The notes under the pieces were generated by a model. That model searched no databases. It saw only the letters and a program-made list of their open reading frames with translations, and was not told the origin of the DNA. Shown here one piece after another: positions 28,695 through 38,019 of a stretch of DNA of 64,000 bases. The first letter of the stretch is position 1; each line of letters begins with the position of its first letter. A program made the translations under genes and the position numbers. The stretch is from assembly GCF_003431975.1 (NCBI RefSeq), contig NZ_CP027116.1:1116001-1180000 (forward strand), given 5' to 3'. Source of the stretch: Bacillus pumilus. Lineage in GTDB: Bacteria; Bacillota; Bacilli; Bacillales; Bacillaceae.

Positions 28695-30041
28695 ATGTCC
28701 ATCAAAACCGTTTCTAAAAATCAGCAATTTTTAGAGCAGCAAAGTCAAAGAGAATCGAATGCAAGGTCTTACCCGAGACGGTTCCCATTAGCCATGCAAA
28801 AAGCCGAGGGTATGATCGTGACAGATGCGGATGGCAGAGAGTTTTATGACTGTCTGGCAGGTGCAGGAACACTTGCACTTGGTCACAATCATCCAGTTGT
28901 TATAGAAGCTATTGAACGTATGCTTCATGAAAAAAGACCGTTGCATACGCTGGACATAACCTCAGAAATTAAAGAAGAATTTGTGAATGAAATTTTTTCA
29001 CACTTACCAGAAGAGTTTGCAAAAAGAGCGAAAATTCAATTTTGCGGGCCAACTGGTGGTGATGCCATAGAAGCAGCAATGAAATTAGTCAAGACAGCGA
29101 CAGGGAATCGTTCCATTCTTTCATTCCATGGTGCTTATCACGGTGCGACACACGGCACGATGTCATTAAGTGGAAATTTATCTCCGAAGGAAAGAGTGCA
29201 AGGATTAATACCTGATGTTCATTTCATGCCATATCCATATGAATATCGCTGCCCGTTTGGAATTGGGGGTAAAGACTCTCACCGCATTTCAAGTTCTTAT
29301 ATCGAGCGCGTATTAAATGACCCTGAAAGTGGTATTCTTCCGCCTGCAGGTATGATCTTTGAAGCAGTGCAAGGTGAGGGAGGCTCTATTCCAGCATCTA
29401 TTGAATGGATGAAAGAAATGAGAAGAATCACAAAAGAAAAAGGCATTCCTCTCATTATTGATGAGGTTCAATCAGGCATTGGCCGAACAGGTAAGATGTT
29501 TGCATTTGAACATGCAGGAATTGTGCCCGACGTCATTGTGCTGTCAAAAGCCATTGGTGGCAGCCTGCCGCTTTCAGTTGTGATTTATGATCAAGATTTA
29601 GATCAATGGAATCCAGGAGCACACATTGGGACATTTAGAGGGAATCAAATGGCGATGGCTGCCGGAACTGCTACGCTTAAATTTATCAAAGAAAATAACC
29701 TGCTTGATCATGTAGAACGGTTAGGAGATCGTATGCAGGCGCATCTAAAAGACATCCAAAAACAAGTCCCTGCTCTCGGTGATGTGAGAGGCAGAGGTTT
29801 AATGATTGGTGTTGAAGTAGTCAATCCAAATGAGAAACAGGATGTGGACGGAAGTTATCCAGCGAATCCTGAGCTGGCTAGTCTCATTCAAAAGAATTGC
29901 TTCGATAAAGGTTTAATTGTGGAGACAGGAGGTCGTTTTGGAAGTGTGATTCGCTTCTTACCGCCACTCATTATGACAGAAGAACAGCTAGAAAAAGTCA
30001 TCGCTATTTTTAAAGAGGCCGTGTACGATGCAATCAACTAA
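28695..30041 (+). CDS. Diaminobutyrate--2-oxoglutarate aminotransferase (RhbA-like)
   Basis: 448-aa class III PLP aminotransferase. It should convert aspartate semialdehyde plus Glu to L-2,4-diaminobutyrate. Visible are GPTGGDAIEAAMKL (phosphate cup), SFHGAYHGATHGTMSLSG, IIDEVQSGIGRTG and the PLP lysine in VLSKAIGG. GGAGG precedes the ATG at 28695 by 11 nt and the Fur box is directly upstream; the more distal ATG at 28677 lies before that ribosome site. It is first of six tightly packed genes in the rhizobactin order, overlapping the decarboxylase by 14 nt. Confidence 0.9.
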   Translation: MSIKTVSKNQQFLEQQSQRESNARSYPRRFPLAMQKAEGMIVTDADGREFYDCLAGAGTLALGHNHPVVIEAIERMLHEKRPLHTLDITSEIKEEFVNEIFSHLPEEFAKRAKIQFCGPTGGDAIEAAMKLVKTATGNRSILSFHGAYHGATHGTMSLSGNLSPKERVQGLIPDVHFMPYPYEYRCPFGIGGKDSHRISSSYIERVLNDPESGILPPAGMIFEAVQGEGGSIPASIEWMKEMRRITKEKGIPLIIDEVQSGIGRTGKMFAFEHAGIVPDVIVLSKAIGGSLPLSVVIYDQDLDQWNPGAHIGTFRGNQMAMAAGTATLKFIKENNLLDHVERLGDRMQAHLKDIQKQVPALGDVRGRGLMIGVEVVNPNEKQDVDGSYPANPELASLIQKNCFDKGLIVETGGRFGSVIRFLPPLIMTEEQLEKVIAIFKEAVYDAIN

Positions 30042-31524
30042 AACTTCTGTTGATTCATTATTTATAAATCAAAGCCAGCTTGGGAGAGAATCCTTCCAAG
30101 CGGCTCTTCATACATCTATCGATAGCTTACTTGGTCAGCTGGAACAAGGTACAGGACCATACAGCGGAATATTGCCTGGGAAATTAGCGGCTAGTGTCGA
30201 ATCGTTATTCCAGTTTCAACCGTCTGGTGAATCCATTGAATCTGTCTTTCGAGATATAAAAGAGCATCTTTTGCCGCATTTGATCGATGTATCACATCCT
30301 AAATGCTTGGCACATCTACATTGCCCGCCGCTCATTCCTGCACTTGCCGCAGAGGTGATGGTGAGTTCCTTTAACCAATCAATGGATTCCTTTGATCAAA
30401 GCGGTATTGCTTCTTTGGTTGAGGAGGAAATTCTTAAGTGGCTATGTGCGAAGTTTTCTTATGGTGATCTAGCAGATGGCACATTTACGAGCGGCGGAAC
30501 CCAGTCTAACTATATGGGGCTACTTTTGGCGAGAGATGCCTTCTGTCAAAAGACATGGCAGTGGAACGTTCAGCAGAAAGGCTTACCAGGCGAAGCTCAT
30601 CGCATGAGGATTCTTTGCTCTAAAAATGCTCACTTTACTGTGAAAAAATCTGCATCCCAGCTAGGTTTAGGGGAGCAGGCAGTCGTATTGGTCGAAACGG
30701 ATGAGCACCATCGAATGGACCTTGATGATCTAAAAAAGCAGATGGCTGAGTTGAAGGAGCAGAACTTGCTGCCTTTCGCGGTAGTAGCCACTTGTGGGAC
30801 AACGGATTTTGGCAGTATTGACCCAGTTCGTGATGTGTCTGACCTTGTTAAGCCATACGGTTTATGGATTCATGCAGATGCTGCCTACGGCGGAGCACTT
30901 GTATTAAGTGAAATCTATCGAAGTAAATTAGACGGGATTGAGCTTGCGGATTCAATCACGATCGACTTTCATAAACAATTTTATCAACCGATATCCTGCG
31001 GGGCATTTTTACTAAAGGATAAAAGACATTTTGGTTTGATCGATTATCATGCAGACTATCTGAATCCAAAGGAAGATGAACTCGATGGTATTCTACATCT
31101 CGTCAATAAATCTGTCCAAACGACGCGCCGATTTGATGCTTTGAAATTACTTCTCTCTCTTCGTCTAATTGGAGAAGACGGTTTTGGCGACATCATTGAC
31201 CATACCATTCATTTTGCGAAAGATGTGGCTACGCTTATTGAGATCAATGATCACCTTGAAGTCATCAACCGAGAGCCAGAAATCAATGCAGTTGTCTTCC
31301 GATTTAAGGATGAGCACCGAGCGGATGAGATTAATAAAATCATTCATCGGACATTATTCAAAACAGGAAAAGCTGTCATTGCGAAAACAGTGGTTGATGG
31401 CCGAACATGCTTAAAATTCACTTTGTTAAATCCGAGAACGACAATCACACATATTGAGGAAATCCTTTCTGACATCGTTGATATCGGGATCGCTCATATT
31501 CAATCCGGGAGGGTACTACGTTGA
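30028..31524 (+). CDS. L-2,4-diaminobutyrate decarboxylase (RhbB-like)
   Basis: 498-aa group II PLP decarboxylase predicted to turn 2,4-diaminobutyrate into 1,3-diaminopropane, the amine backbone of schizokinen. Motifs are TSGGTQSNYMGLLLARD, WIHADAAYGG and the PLP lysine in TIDFHKQFYQPISCG. It overlaps the preceding gene by 14 nt and the next by 4 nt. Pairing with the aminotransferase distinguishes it from glutamate or aromatic amino acid decarboxylases, since together they form the known two-step diaminopropane route. Confidence 0.9.
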   Translation: MQSTKTSVDSLFINQSQLGRESFQAALHTSIDSLLGQLEQGTGPYSGILPGKLAASVESLFQFQPSGESIESVFRDIKEHLLPHLIDVSHPKCLAHLHCPPLIPALAAEVMVSSFNQSMDSFDQSGIASLVEEEILKWLCAKFSYGDLADGTFTSGGTQSNYMGLLLARDAFCQKTWQWNVQQKGLPGEAHRMRILCSKNAHFTVKKSASQLGLGEQAVVLVETDEHHRMDLDDLKKQMAELKEQNLLPFAVVATCGTTDFGSIDPVRDVSDLVKPYGLWIHADAAYGGALVLSEIYRSKLDGIELADSITIDFHKQFYQPISCGAFLLKDKRHFGLIDYHADYLNPKEDELDGILHLVNKSVQTTRRFDALKLLLSLRLIGEDGFGDIIDHTIHFAKDVATLIEINDHLEVINREPEINAVVFRFKDEHRADEINKIIHRTLFKTGKAVIAKTVVDGRTCLKFTLLNPRTTITHIEEILSDIVDIGIAHIQSGRVLR

Positions 31525-33302
31525 GTCAATATAAACAAATGGCTGAAAATGCAACTATGCAAAGCTTTTTAAACTGTTTTTTACGTGAAACAGGAATCGA
31601 TCGATCTGCAAAAAAAGAGACGAGACCAGATGGCTCGGTTGTATTTATTGCAAAACTAGCAAAACAAGATCTAGAGCTTGTGATTCCGATTCGATATGTT
31701 TCACGTGTTGGCCGCCATCTCTTTGATTTTCCGATTCGTTTTCGCCCGCAAGGCAGTGAACAAGAAGGAGTAATTGTCGATTACACGACACTTGTTGCTC
31801 TATGTTCAAAGGAGCTTCTCATTGAATATGGCCGCACAGATGCAGAGGATGAATTCATGCTTCGCATCATTTTAAGCTGCCGAAATATTGAACGGTTCTT
31901 AAAGGAGAGAGAAAGTGATCGATCCGCTCTTTCTGAAGCCGATTTTGAGTATATCGAGGCTGAGCAGTCACTTCTCCTTGGTCATTTAACGCATCCTACC
32001 CCAAAAAGCAGACAAGGAATGACAGAGGAGGAGGAAGCAATCTATTCTCCTGAGCTGAAAGGGACTTTCCAGCTTCATTACTTTAAAGCGCATCATTCGA
32101 TTGTGCTTCAGGATTCGTCTATTACACAGTCTGCGGCAAGTCTCATGCTAGAGGAGCTCTTGCGCCAAGTGCCAGAAGAAAAAGAGAGACTGAATACGTT
32201 AGTAGAAAACGGAGAATATGTGCTCATTCCGATTCACCCGCTTCAAGTCAAGGTGGTCTTAGAGAAGGCGTTTGTCAAATGGTATATAGAGGAAGGGAAA
32301 CTCACTTATTTAGGGCCGCTCGGATCTGAATACACAGCGACGTCTTCCTTTAGAACCGTCTATCAAAAGGACTCTGCTTACATGCTCAAATTCTCTGTTC
32401 CTGTGAAAATTACAAACTCCTTACGTATCAATAAACAAAAGGAACTCGATCGCGGAGTAGAAATGTCGCGCATTTTAAAAACAGAATTAGGAGTTTCTTT
32501 ATACGATAAATTCCCTGGCTTCCGGGTCATTGAAGATCCTGCCTATTTATCTATTCAAGGAGATGAAGCAGAATCTGGCTTTGAAGTAGTCATTCGTCAA
32601 AATCCATTTTTGCATCGTGAAAAAGGAGCAAGCTTAATTGCTGGATTATGTCAGGACCATGCGTATGGTGGAAGATCGCGATTAGCTGGAATCATACATG
32701 AACTTGCAGATGCAGAAGGCCGATCAACGGAGGCTGTCAGCCAAGATTGGTTTAAGCAATATTTAACCATATCGTTAGAACCGATGCTCTGGCTGTTTGA
32801 AACATATGGTCTTGCACTGGAAGCGCATCAGCAAAATGCTGTTGTGCAAATGAAGGCTGGTTACCCGGACACCTTCTATTATCGGGACAATCAAGGCTAC
32901 TATTATAGTGAATCGAAAAAGGATAAGCTCGCCAATCTTGTTCAGAATTTAAGCGTGAGAAGTGAAACGATATGTGCAGATGATGTGGCTGTTGAGAGAC
33001 TCCGTTATTATTTCTTCTTTAATCATTTATTTGGTCTCATTAACGGCTTTGGCACAGAAGGGTTAGCGAAGGAAGAGAACTTGCTGGTGCTTGTGAGAGA
33101 CACATTGCTCGCTCATGAGGAGACATTCGGGGCGTCTGAACTGACAAACAGCCTTCTCCGCTCAAAAGAACTTCCTTCAAAAGCGAATTTGCTGACACGT
33201 TTTGAAGATATGGATGAGCTGACAGGATCTCTGGAAACACAGTCGCGCTACACAGCGGTCTTGAATCCGCTCTTTTTACATAAGGAGGCACTGATTGGAT
33301 GA
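31521..33302 (+). CDS. IucA/IucC-family siderophore synthetase (RhbC-like)
   Basis: 593-aa NRPS-independent siderophore (NIS) synthetase. It adenylates a citrate carboxyl and couples it to a hydroxamate amine. Recognisable features are IPIHPLQVKVVLEK, TSSFRTVYQ with FSVPVKITNSLRINK, and LEAHQQNAVVQM near the C terminus. A TTG start overlaps the decarboxylase stop, with GGGAGGG 7 nt upstream. Its stop overlaps the next ATG. One of two NIS synthetases in the operon, as expected when two arms are attached to citrate. Confidence 0.92.
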   Translation: MSQYKQMAENATMQSFLNCFLRETGIDRSAKKETRPDGSVVFIAKLAKQDLELVIPIRYVSRVGRHLFDFPIRFRPQGSEQEGVIVDYTTLVALCSKELLIEYGRTDAEDEFMLRIILSCRNIERFLKERESDRSALSEADFEYIEAEQSLLLGHLTHPTPKSRQGMTEEEEAIYSPELKGTFQLHYFKAHHSIVLQDSSITQSAASLMLEELLRQVPEEKERLNTLVENGEYVLIPIHPLQVKVVLEKAFVKWYIEEGKLTYLGPLGSEYTATSSFRTVYQKDSAYMLKFSVPVKITNSLRINKQKELDRGVEMSRILKTELGVSLYDKFPGFRVIEDPAYLSIQGDEAESGFEVVIRQNPFLHREKGASLIAGLCQDHAYGGRSRLAGIIHELADAEGRSTEAVSQDWFKQYLTISLEPMLWLFETYGLALEAHQQNAVVQMKAGYPDTFYYRDNQGYYYSESKKDKLANLVQNLSVRSETICADDVAVERLRYYFFFNHLFGLINGFGTEGLAKEENLLVLVRDTLLAHEETFGASELTNSLLRSKELPSKANLLTRFEDMDELTGSLETQSRYTAVLNPLFLHKEALIG

Positions 33303-33853
33303 GGCATCGTATAGGGTTTATTCGAGCTGAATATGAAAGGGATGTCCAGCTCGTCCACAAATGGATGCAAGAAGAGTACGTTCACCCATTTTGGCATTTG
33401 AATATTCCGTTTCCTGCTTTTGAAAAGCATTTTTATCAGGCGATTCATGATCCGCATCAAACCCTTTATTTAGGCACAATTGATGGGACGCCAATGAGTT
33501 ATTTTGAGGCATACAACGTCAAAGGAGATGTCATTGAATCCTACTATCAGCCTTCTCCGCATGATCAAGGCATCCACCTGTTAATAGGGGAGCCGGATTA
33601 TGTAGGAAAAGGATTTGCGGCTCCACTGCTTCAGGCCATGACAGCATTTCAATTTGAACAGAACAAACGAACAGAAAAAATCGTCGCTGAGCCTGATATT
33701 CGCAATGAAAAAATGATCCATGTATTTGAAAAATGCGGCTTCGAACGTGTAAAACCAGTTAATTTACCAGATAAAACAGGTCTTTTGATGTTTTGTAATC
33801 GAGAACGATTCGAAAGGAAGTATAACCATGACGAGGTTCAACAAGCAAAATAA
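33299..33853 (+). CDS. Siderophore N-acetyltransferase (RhbD/IucB-like)
   Basis: 184-aa acetyltransferase of the IucB/RhbD type, predicted to acetylate N-hydroxy-1,3-diaminopropane to the hydroxamate. GNAT features include HPFWHLNIPFPAFEKHF, the acetyl-CoA region EPDYVGKGFAAPLLQ and the C-terminal NEKMIHVFEKCGFERV. It starts by ATGA coupling to the synthetase and overlaps the hydroxylase gene by 26 nt. Confidence 0.88.
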   Translation: MRHRIGFIRAEYERDVQLVHKWMQEEYVHPFWHLNIPFPAFEKHFYQAIHDPHQTLYLGTIDGTPMSYFEAYNVKGDVIESYYQPSPHDQGIHLLIGEPDYVGKGFAAPLLQAMTAFQFEQNKRTEKIVAEPDIRNEKMIHVFEKCGFERVKPVNLPDKTGLLMFCNRERFERKYNHDEVQQAK

Positions 33854-35177
33854 TGTAGTGGATGTAATTGGGATCGGTATTGGTCCTTTTAATCTGGGAC
33901 TTGCCGCATTATCTGAAGAGGTAAATGAAATCGACGCTCTATTTTTTGAAAAAAGTGAAGCCTTTCATTGGCATCCAGGGATGCTCATTGAGGGGACAAC
34001 ACTGCAAGTTCCTTTTTTGGCAGACCTTGTCAGCATGGCAGATGTGAAAAGCAAATATAGCTTTCTTAACTATTTGCAGGAACAAAACCGTTTGTATTCA
34101 TTTTACTTTCTAGAGGATTTCCACATCCCGCGCAAGGAATACAGTCATTATTGCCGCTGGGTTGCTGATCAGTTAGACTCTTGCCGATTTGGCATGAATG
34201 TCGAATCTATCTCATTGATCGAGAAAGCAGGAGAAAAGCGGTATGAAGTGCATGTCCGTCATGTGAACGATCAAACCGTAGAGGTATTTGAGAGTAAGCA
34301 TCTCGTTTTAGGAATTGGTACACAGCCTGCGATACCAGCATCGCTCCAGCCAGCTTTAGGAGAGAGAGTTTTTCACTCTGCTGACTATTTAAAACGAAAG
34401 AAAGAAGGCTGTTTCAAAGGGAAATCTGTGACAGTGATCGGCTCTGGCCAAAGTGCGGCCGAAGTGTTTTATGATATTTTGTCAGATGATGAGGCGAAGG
34501 ATATTCACTGGTTCACACGCTCTAAAGGATTTTTCCCAATGGAATATTCAAACCTTGGTCTTGAATATTTCTCTCCAGATTATATTGATTTCTTTTATGA
34601 GCTTCCGCAAACAAAAAAGGATTCGTTGTTAAAGCAGCAAGATTTGCTGTATAAGGGCATCAGCTCTGCAATGATCCGTGATATTTATCATTTGCTTTAT
34701 GAACGTTCAGCATGCGGAGAGCAGTTGAACACAGTGCTTCAAGCGATGACGGAGATCAACTTAATTGAAGAAACAGCGGAAGGCTTATCTCTTTCATGCA
34801 CGCAATGGGTCAAAGAGGACTCCTTTACACATGAGACAGATATTGTTGTGCTGGCGACGGGGTATCAATCGGTACTGCCGCCGTTTATCAACCCAATTTC
34901 TCACCACATTCAATGGGACGATCAAGGACGGTTCCAAGTTGAACGTGAATATCGTTTGAAAACAAATACGATGGGTGAAAATGATATTTTTGTGCAAAAT
35001 GCAGAGCTTCATACACATGGGGTTGGCGCTCCAGATTTAGGGCTTGGGGCTTACCGAAACAGTGTGATTATCAATGAACTTGCTCGTCAAACCGTGTATC
35101 CACTTTATCAAAAGCACGTCTTCCAGACATTTGGTACACATCAGAACGTCAACACATTTGAAAAAATCAAAGGTTAA
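33828..35177 (+). CDS. Siderophore amine N-hydroxylase (RhbE/IucD-like flavin monooxygenase)
   Basis: 449-aa N-hydroxylating monooxygenase. It should hydroxylate the terminal amine of 1,3-diaminopropane using FAD, NADPH and O2. The FAD motif GIGIGPFNLGLAAL is at the N terminus, the NADPH motif VIGSGQSAAEVFYD lies mid-protein, and ATGYQ follows near residue 345. It overlaps the acetyltransferase end and is followed after 13 nt by the second synthetase. Confidence 0.92.
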   Translation: MTRFNKQNNVVDVIGIGIGPFNLGLAALSEEVNEIDALFFEKSEAFHWHPGMLIEGTTLQVPFLADLVSMADVKSKYSFLNYLQEQNRLYSFYFLEDFHIPRKEYSHYCRWVADQLDSCRFGMNVESISLIEKAGEKRYEVHVRHVNDQTVEVFESKHLVLGIGTQPAIPASLQPALGERVFHSADYLKRKKEGCFKGKSVTVIGSGQSAAEVFYDILSDDEAKDIHWFTRSKGFFPMEYSNLGLEYFSPDYIDFFYELPQTKKDSLLKQQDLLYKGISSAMIRDIYHLLYERSACGEQLNTVLQAMTEINLIEETAEGLSLSCTQWVKEDSFTHETDIVVLATGYQSVLPPFINPISHHIQWDDQGRFQVEREYRLKTNTMGENDIFVQNAELHTHGVGAPDLGLGAYRNSVIINELARQTVYPLYQKHVFQTFGTHQNVNTFEKIKG

Positions 35178-35190
35178 GGAGGATGAAGCG

Positions 35191-37005
35191 ATGAGTGTAC
35201 AAGATGAATTGAAAAAAGCGGTGAATCCGGCTGCTTGGAAAAAGGCAAACCAGCGAATGGTGGCAAAAATGCTGTCTGAATACATGTATGAGGATATGCT
35301 TCATCCCGTGCAGCTAGATCATAAGGATGGCATTGCCCAGTACGAATTAATCATTCACGAACATAAGAAATATCGTTATCTGGCAAAACCTCGGTTGTTT
35401 GATAGTTTTGATACAATTGCTGAATCAATCGAGTGCTGTCAAGACGGAAAATGGTCAAAGGATGTCAGTGCAATCGTGTTTTTGCTAGACATTCAGCCGC
35501 TCATTCCAATGTCTTCTGAGACAACAGGCCATCTTATCAAAGAACTTCATCATACCCTGTTAGCGGATGTCCATTTGCTGTCAAAAAAAGCACTTTGTGC
35601 GGATGAACTAACAGATACTGATTATGCATGGATTGAAGGAGAAATGACAGGCCATCCTTGGATTGTGTATAACAAAGGACGCATTGGGTTCAGTTACGAT
35701 GACTACCTAGCCTATGCACCTGAAAGGCAAGAAAGTGTGCAGCTCTCTTGGATTGCTGTTCACCGGGATCTTGCGACATTTCATGCGGTCGATCATGAAC
35801 ATTATGATCAGGTGATCGCCAAAGAATTAGATGAAGTCACAATCCGGCAGTTTCACCGCGTGTTAAAGGATGAAGGACTGAATGCAGATGATTATTATTT
35901 GATGCCTGTTCATCAGTGGCAATGGACACATATGATTATTCAGCATTTTCCGGAAGATTTGGCCCTGCGCCGGATTGTGTATGTAGGAGAGGGGCTGGAT
36001 CAATACATCCCGCAGCAGTCAATCAGAACCTTTACAAACATCTCGAATAAAGGAAAGCATCATATTAAACTGCCAATGAGCATTTTAAACACACTCGTGT
36101 ACCGGGGGCTTCCATCAGAACGAACAGTCATTGCTCCGCGCATTACAGCACATATTAAAGGAATTGCCGATCAAGACTCATTTTTATCGGATGTCTGCCG
36201 CGTGATTTTGCCTGGTGAAAATGCAAGTATCAATGTTGATCATCCATACTACAGCAAACTGCCTGGTGCGCCGTATCAATATCTTGAGATGCTCGGTGCC
36301 ATTTTTAGAGAAAGTATTTACACGTACTTAGATGAAGGAGAGAGCCCTGTTACACTGGCAGCACTTACTTATGAAGATCATGAAGGTGAGCCGTATGTGA
36401 AACAGCTGATAGAAAAATCAGGTCTCTCAGCAAAAGAATGGATGGCGAAGTTTTTCCATGTTGTGATGCCGCCGCTGCTACACTTTATGTATCAATACGG
36501 CACCGTCTTTTCACCGCACGGGCAAAATACAATTCTTGTGTTAAAAGATCATCAGCCGCATCGTTTGGCGATCAAAGATTTCGTTGATGATGTGAATATT
36601 AGTGATCAGCCGCTGCCTGAATTGGCTTCATTAGAAGAAGATTTGAAAGAAGTGCTGCGCAGTGAACCGCCGGAAGGTCTAGTGCAGTTTATCTTTACAG
36701 GACTGTTTATTTGTAATCTGCGTTACGTATCAAACGTGTTAGACAATCATCAGCTGTTGGATGAAACAACGCTTTGGCGTTTGCTTGCAGAAGAAATTCA
36801 GCAGTATCAAAAGCAATTCCCGCAGCTGAAGGATCGTTTTGAACTATTTGATCTATTCCAGCCGAAGCTGACAAAGCTGTGCTTAAATCGTAATCGAATG
36901 ATTGATTATGGGTACGGAGATGGAGATGACCGCCCGCATGCGTCAGAGCATGGGAAGGTCACGAATGCACTCGCCCATGTTCTTTCGTCCGCCTGGGAGA
37001 AGTAA
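35191..37005 (+). CDS. IucA/IucC-family siderophore synthetase (RhbF-like)
   Basis: 604-aa second NIS synthetase. Key segments are MTGHPWIVYNKGRIGFSY, MPVHQWQWTH, FTNISNKGKHHIKLPMSI, SPHGQNTILVLKD and IKDFVDDVN. AAGGAGG 8 nt before the ATG at 35191 sets the start; reading upstream from 35074 would overlap the hydroxylase by 100 nt. It should attach the second hydroxamate arm to complete schizokinen. A strong terminator follows, closing the operon. Confidence 0.92.
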   Translation: MSVQDELKKAVNPAAWKKANQRMVAKMLSEYMYEDMLHPVQLDHKDGIAQYELIIHEHKKYRYLAKPRLFDSFDTIAESIECCQDGKWSKDVSAIVFLLDIQPLIPMSSETTGHLIKELHHTLLADVHLLSKKALCADELTDTDYAWIEGEMTGHPWIVYNKGRIGFSYDDYLAYAPERQESVQLSWIAVHRDLATFHAVDHEHYDQVIAKELDEVTIRQFHRVLKDEGLNADDYYLMPVHQWQWTHMIIQHFPEDLALRRIVYVGEGLDQYIPQQSIRTFTNISNKGKHHIKLPMSILNTLVYRGLPSERTVIAPRITAHIKGIADQDSFLSDVCRVILPGENASINVDHPYYSKLPGAPYQYLEMLGAIFRESIYTYLDEGESPVTLAALTYEDHEGEPYVKQLIEKSGLSAKEWMAKFFHVVMPPLLHFMYQYGTVFSPHGQNTILVLKDHQPHRLAIKDFVDDVNISDQPLPELASLEEDLKEVLRSEPPEGLVQFIFTGLFICNLRYVSNVLDNHQLLDETTLWRLLAEEIQQYQKQFPQLKDRFELFDLFQPKLTKLCLNRNRMIDYGYGDGDDRPHASEHGKVTNALAHVLSSAWEK

Positions 37006-37008
37006 TAG

Positions 37009-37048
37009 AAGAGCTGTAGACAATGATTGTCTACAGCTCTTTATTTTT
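37009..37048 (+). terminator. Terminator after the siderophore operon
   Basis: Perfect 16-bp stem AAGAGCTGTAGACAAT / ATTGTCTACAGCTCTT with a 1-nt centre, followed by TTATTTTTT. It probably also serves the convergent acetyltransferase gene. Confidence 0.9.
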
Positions 37049-37905
37049 TAAGAAAATGCTTGAGAGGCGAGGAAATAGAGAAGTGCGGGATCGTTCAGCT
37101 TTTCCTTTCCACGAATCATCATAAAATGCGCCTTGTTTGTTTTCGTAAAACCTGCTTCAACAAGTGATTCATGCAGGCGCTCAGCTGTTTCTTCCTGCAT
37201 ATCTAAACGAATCGCACCTGAATAAGACGAGATGAGTGAATGGATGAGTGAGAGAGCGGTATGTTCATCATTTGCTGTAAGTGGTCCGATCATTAAATTG
37301 GCAGGCGTTTCAACGCCAAACGCAAATCCAGTCGTTTCATGATGTTCATTTTTGGCAATGGTACGCACTCTTGCCCTGTTCATTCGGTTTTTTAAAAAGC
37401 TTGATCGATTCGTGCCTGCACCTTTTTCATCAAGTGCTTCAATGGATGGAAGGTGCGTTTCATCGGCAGGAGAGAGGTGAATGTCATCTGACACATGAAG
37501 AGCCTCTCGGTTCGGCTTTTGTGCTTTGTAAGTCGAAATGTAGCCAGCTGTGTGAAATCCGATTTTTTCGTAAACAGGCCGTCCTTGGACGGTGGCGGTT
37601 AAAACGACAGGAATGCTTTGATCACTTTGGTCTAGCAGGGTGTCAATCATTTTCCTTGCAAGACCTAAGCCGCGATGTGTCTCAGATACAATGACGGCAC
37701 CAATTGACGCCACTCGATCATATTGGAAAAGTCCTGCACACGAGATGACTTGTCCGTCAGTTGTTGTAAAACCTGTAAAGGACCCGTTTGTTAAAAGAGA
37801 TGTGAGTTCTTCCGCATTGTAATCAGGCCAGTCAACTTCTTTAGACAATGCGATGAGATCTGGTATATCCTCAAGGGTTAATGCTCGTTGAACAACGTTT
37901 GTCAT
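37048..37905 (-). CDS. Two-domain GNAT acetyltransferase (YitH/YitI-like)
   Basis: 285-aa protein with an N-terminal GNAT domain (GAVIVSETHRGLGLARKMIDTL carries the acetyl-CoA loop, then VYEKIGFHTAGY). A C-terminal domain of about 130 residues resembles the second acetyltransferase-like domain of YitH-type proteins. ATG 37905 has AAGGAG 9 nt upstream; the longer frame to 37935 does not. B. subtilis has yitH/yitI in this position before yitJ. The substrate is unknown. Confidence 0.78.
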   Translation of the reverse strand: MTNVVQRALTLEDIPDLIALSKEVDWPDYNAEELTSLLTNGSFTGFTTTDGQVISCAGLFQYDRVASIGAVIVSETHRGLGLARKMIDTLLDQSDQSIPVVLTATVQGRPVYEKIGFHTAGYISTYKAQKPNREALHVSDDIHLSPADETHLPSIEALDEKGAGTNRSSFLKNRMNRARVRTIAKNEHHETTGFAFGVETPANLMIGPLTANDEHTALSLIHSLISSYSGAIRLDMQEETAERLHESLVEAGFTKTNKAHFMMIRGKEKLNDPALLYFLASQAFS

Positions 37906-37987
37906 GTCACGCAACTCCTTCTTAGCTGAATTCATCTATATGTATCGTACCATAAGAAGGTAAGTGTAAAAATTTAATCTTCCCATC

Positions 37988-38016
37988 AAAAAAGGACCTC
38001 CAATTTCGGAGGTCCT
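37988..38016 (-). terminator. Terminator after metH
   Basis: On the minus strand, AGGACCTCC / GGAGGTCCT with a short AT loop, followed by six T. It is placed 4 nt after the metH stop. Confidence 0.88.
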
Positions 38017-38019
38017 GCA

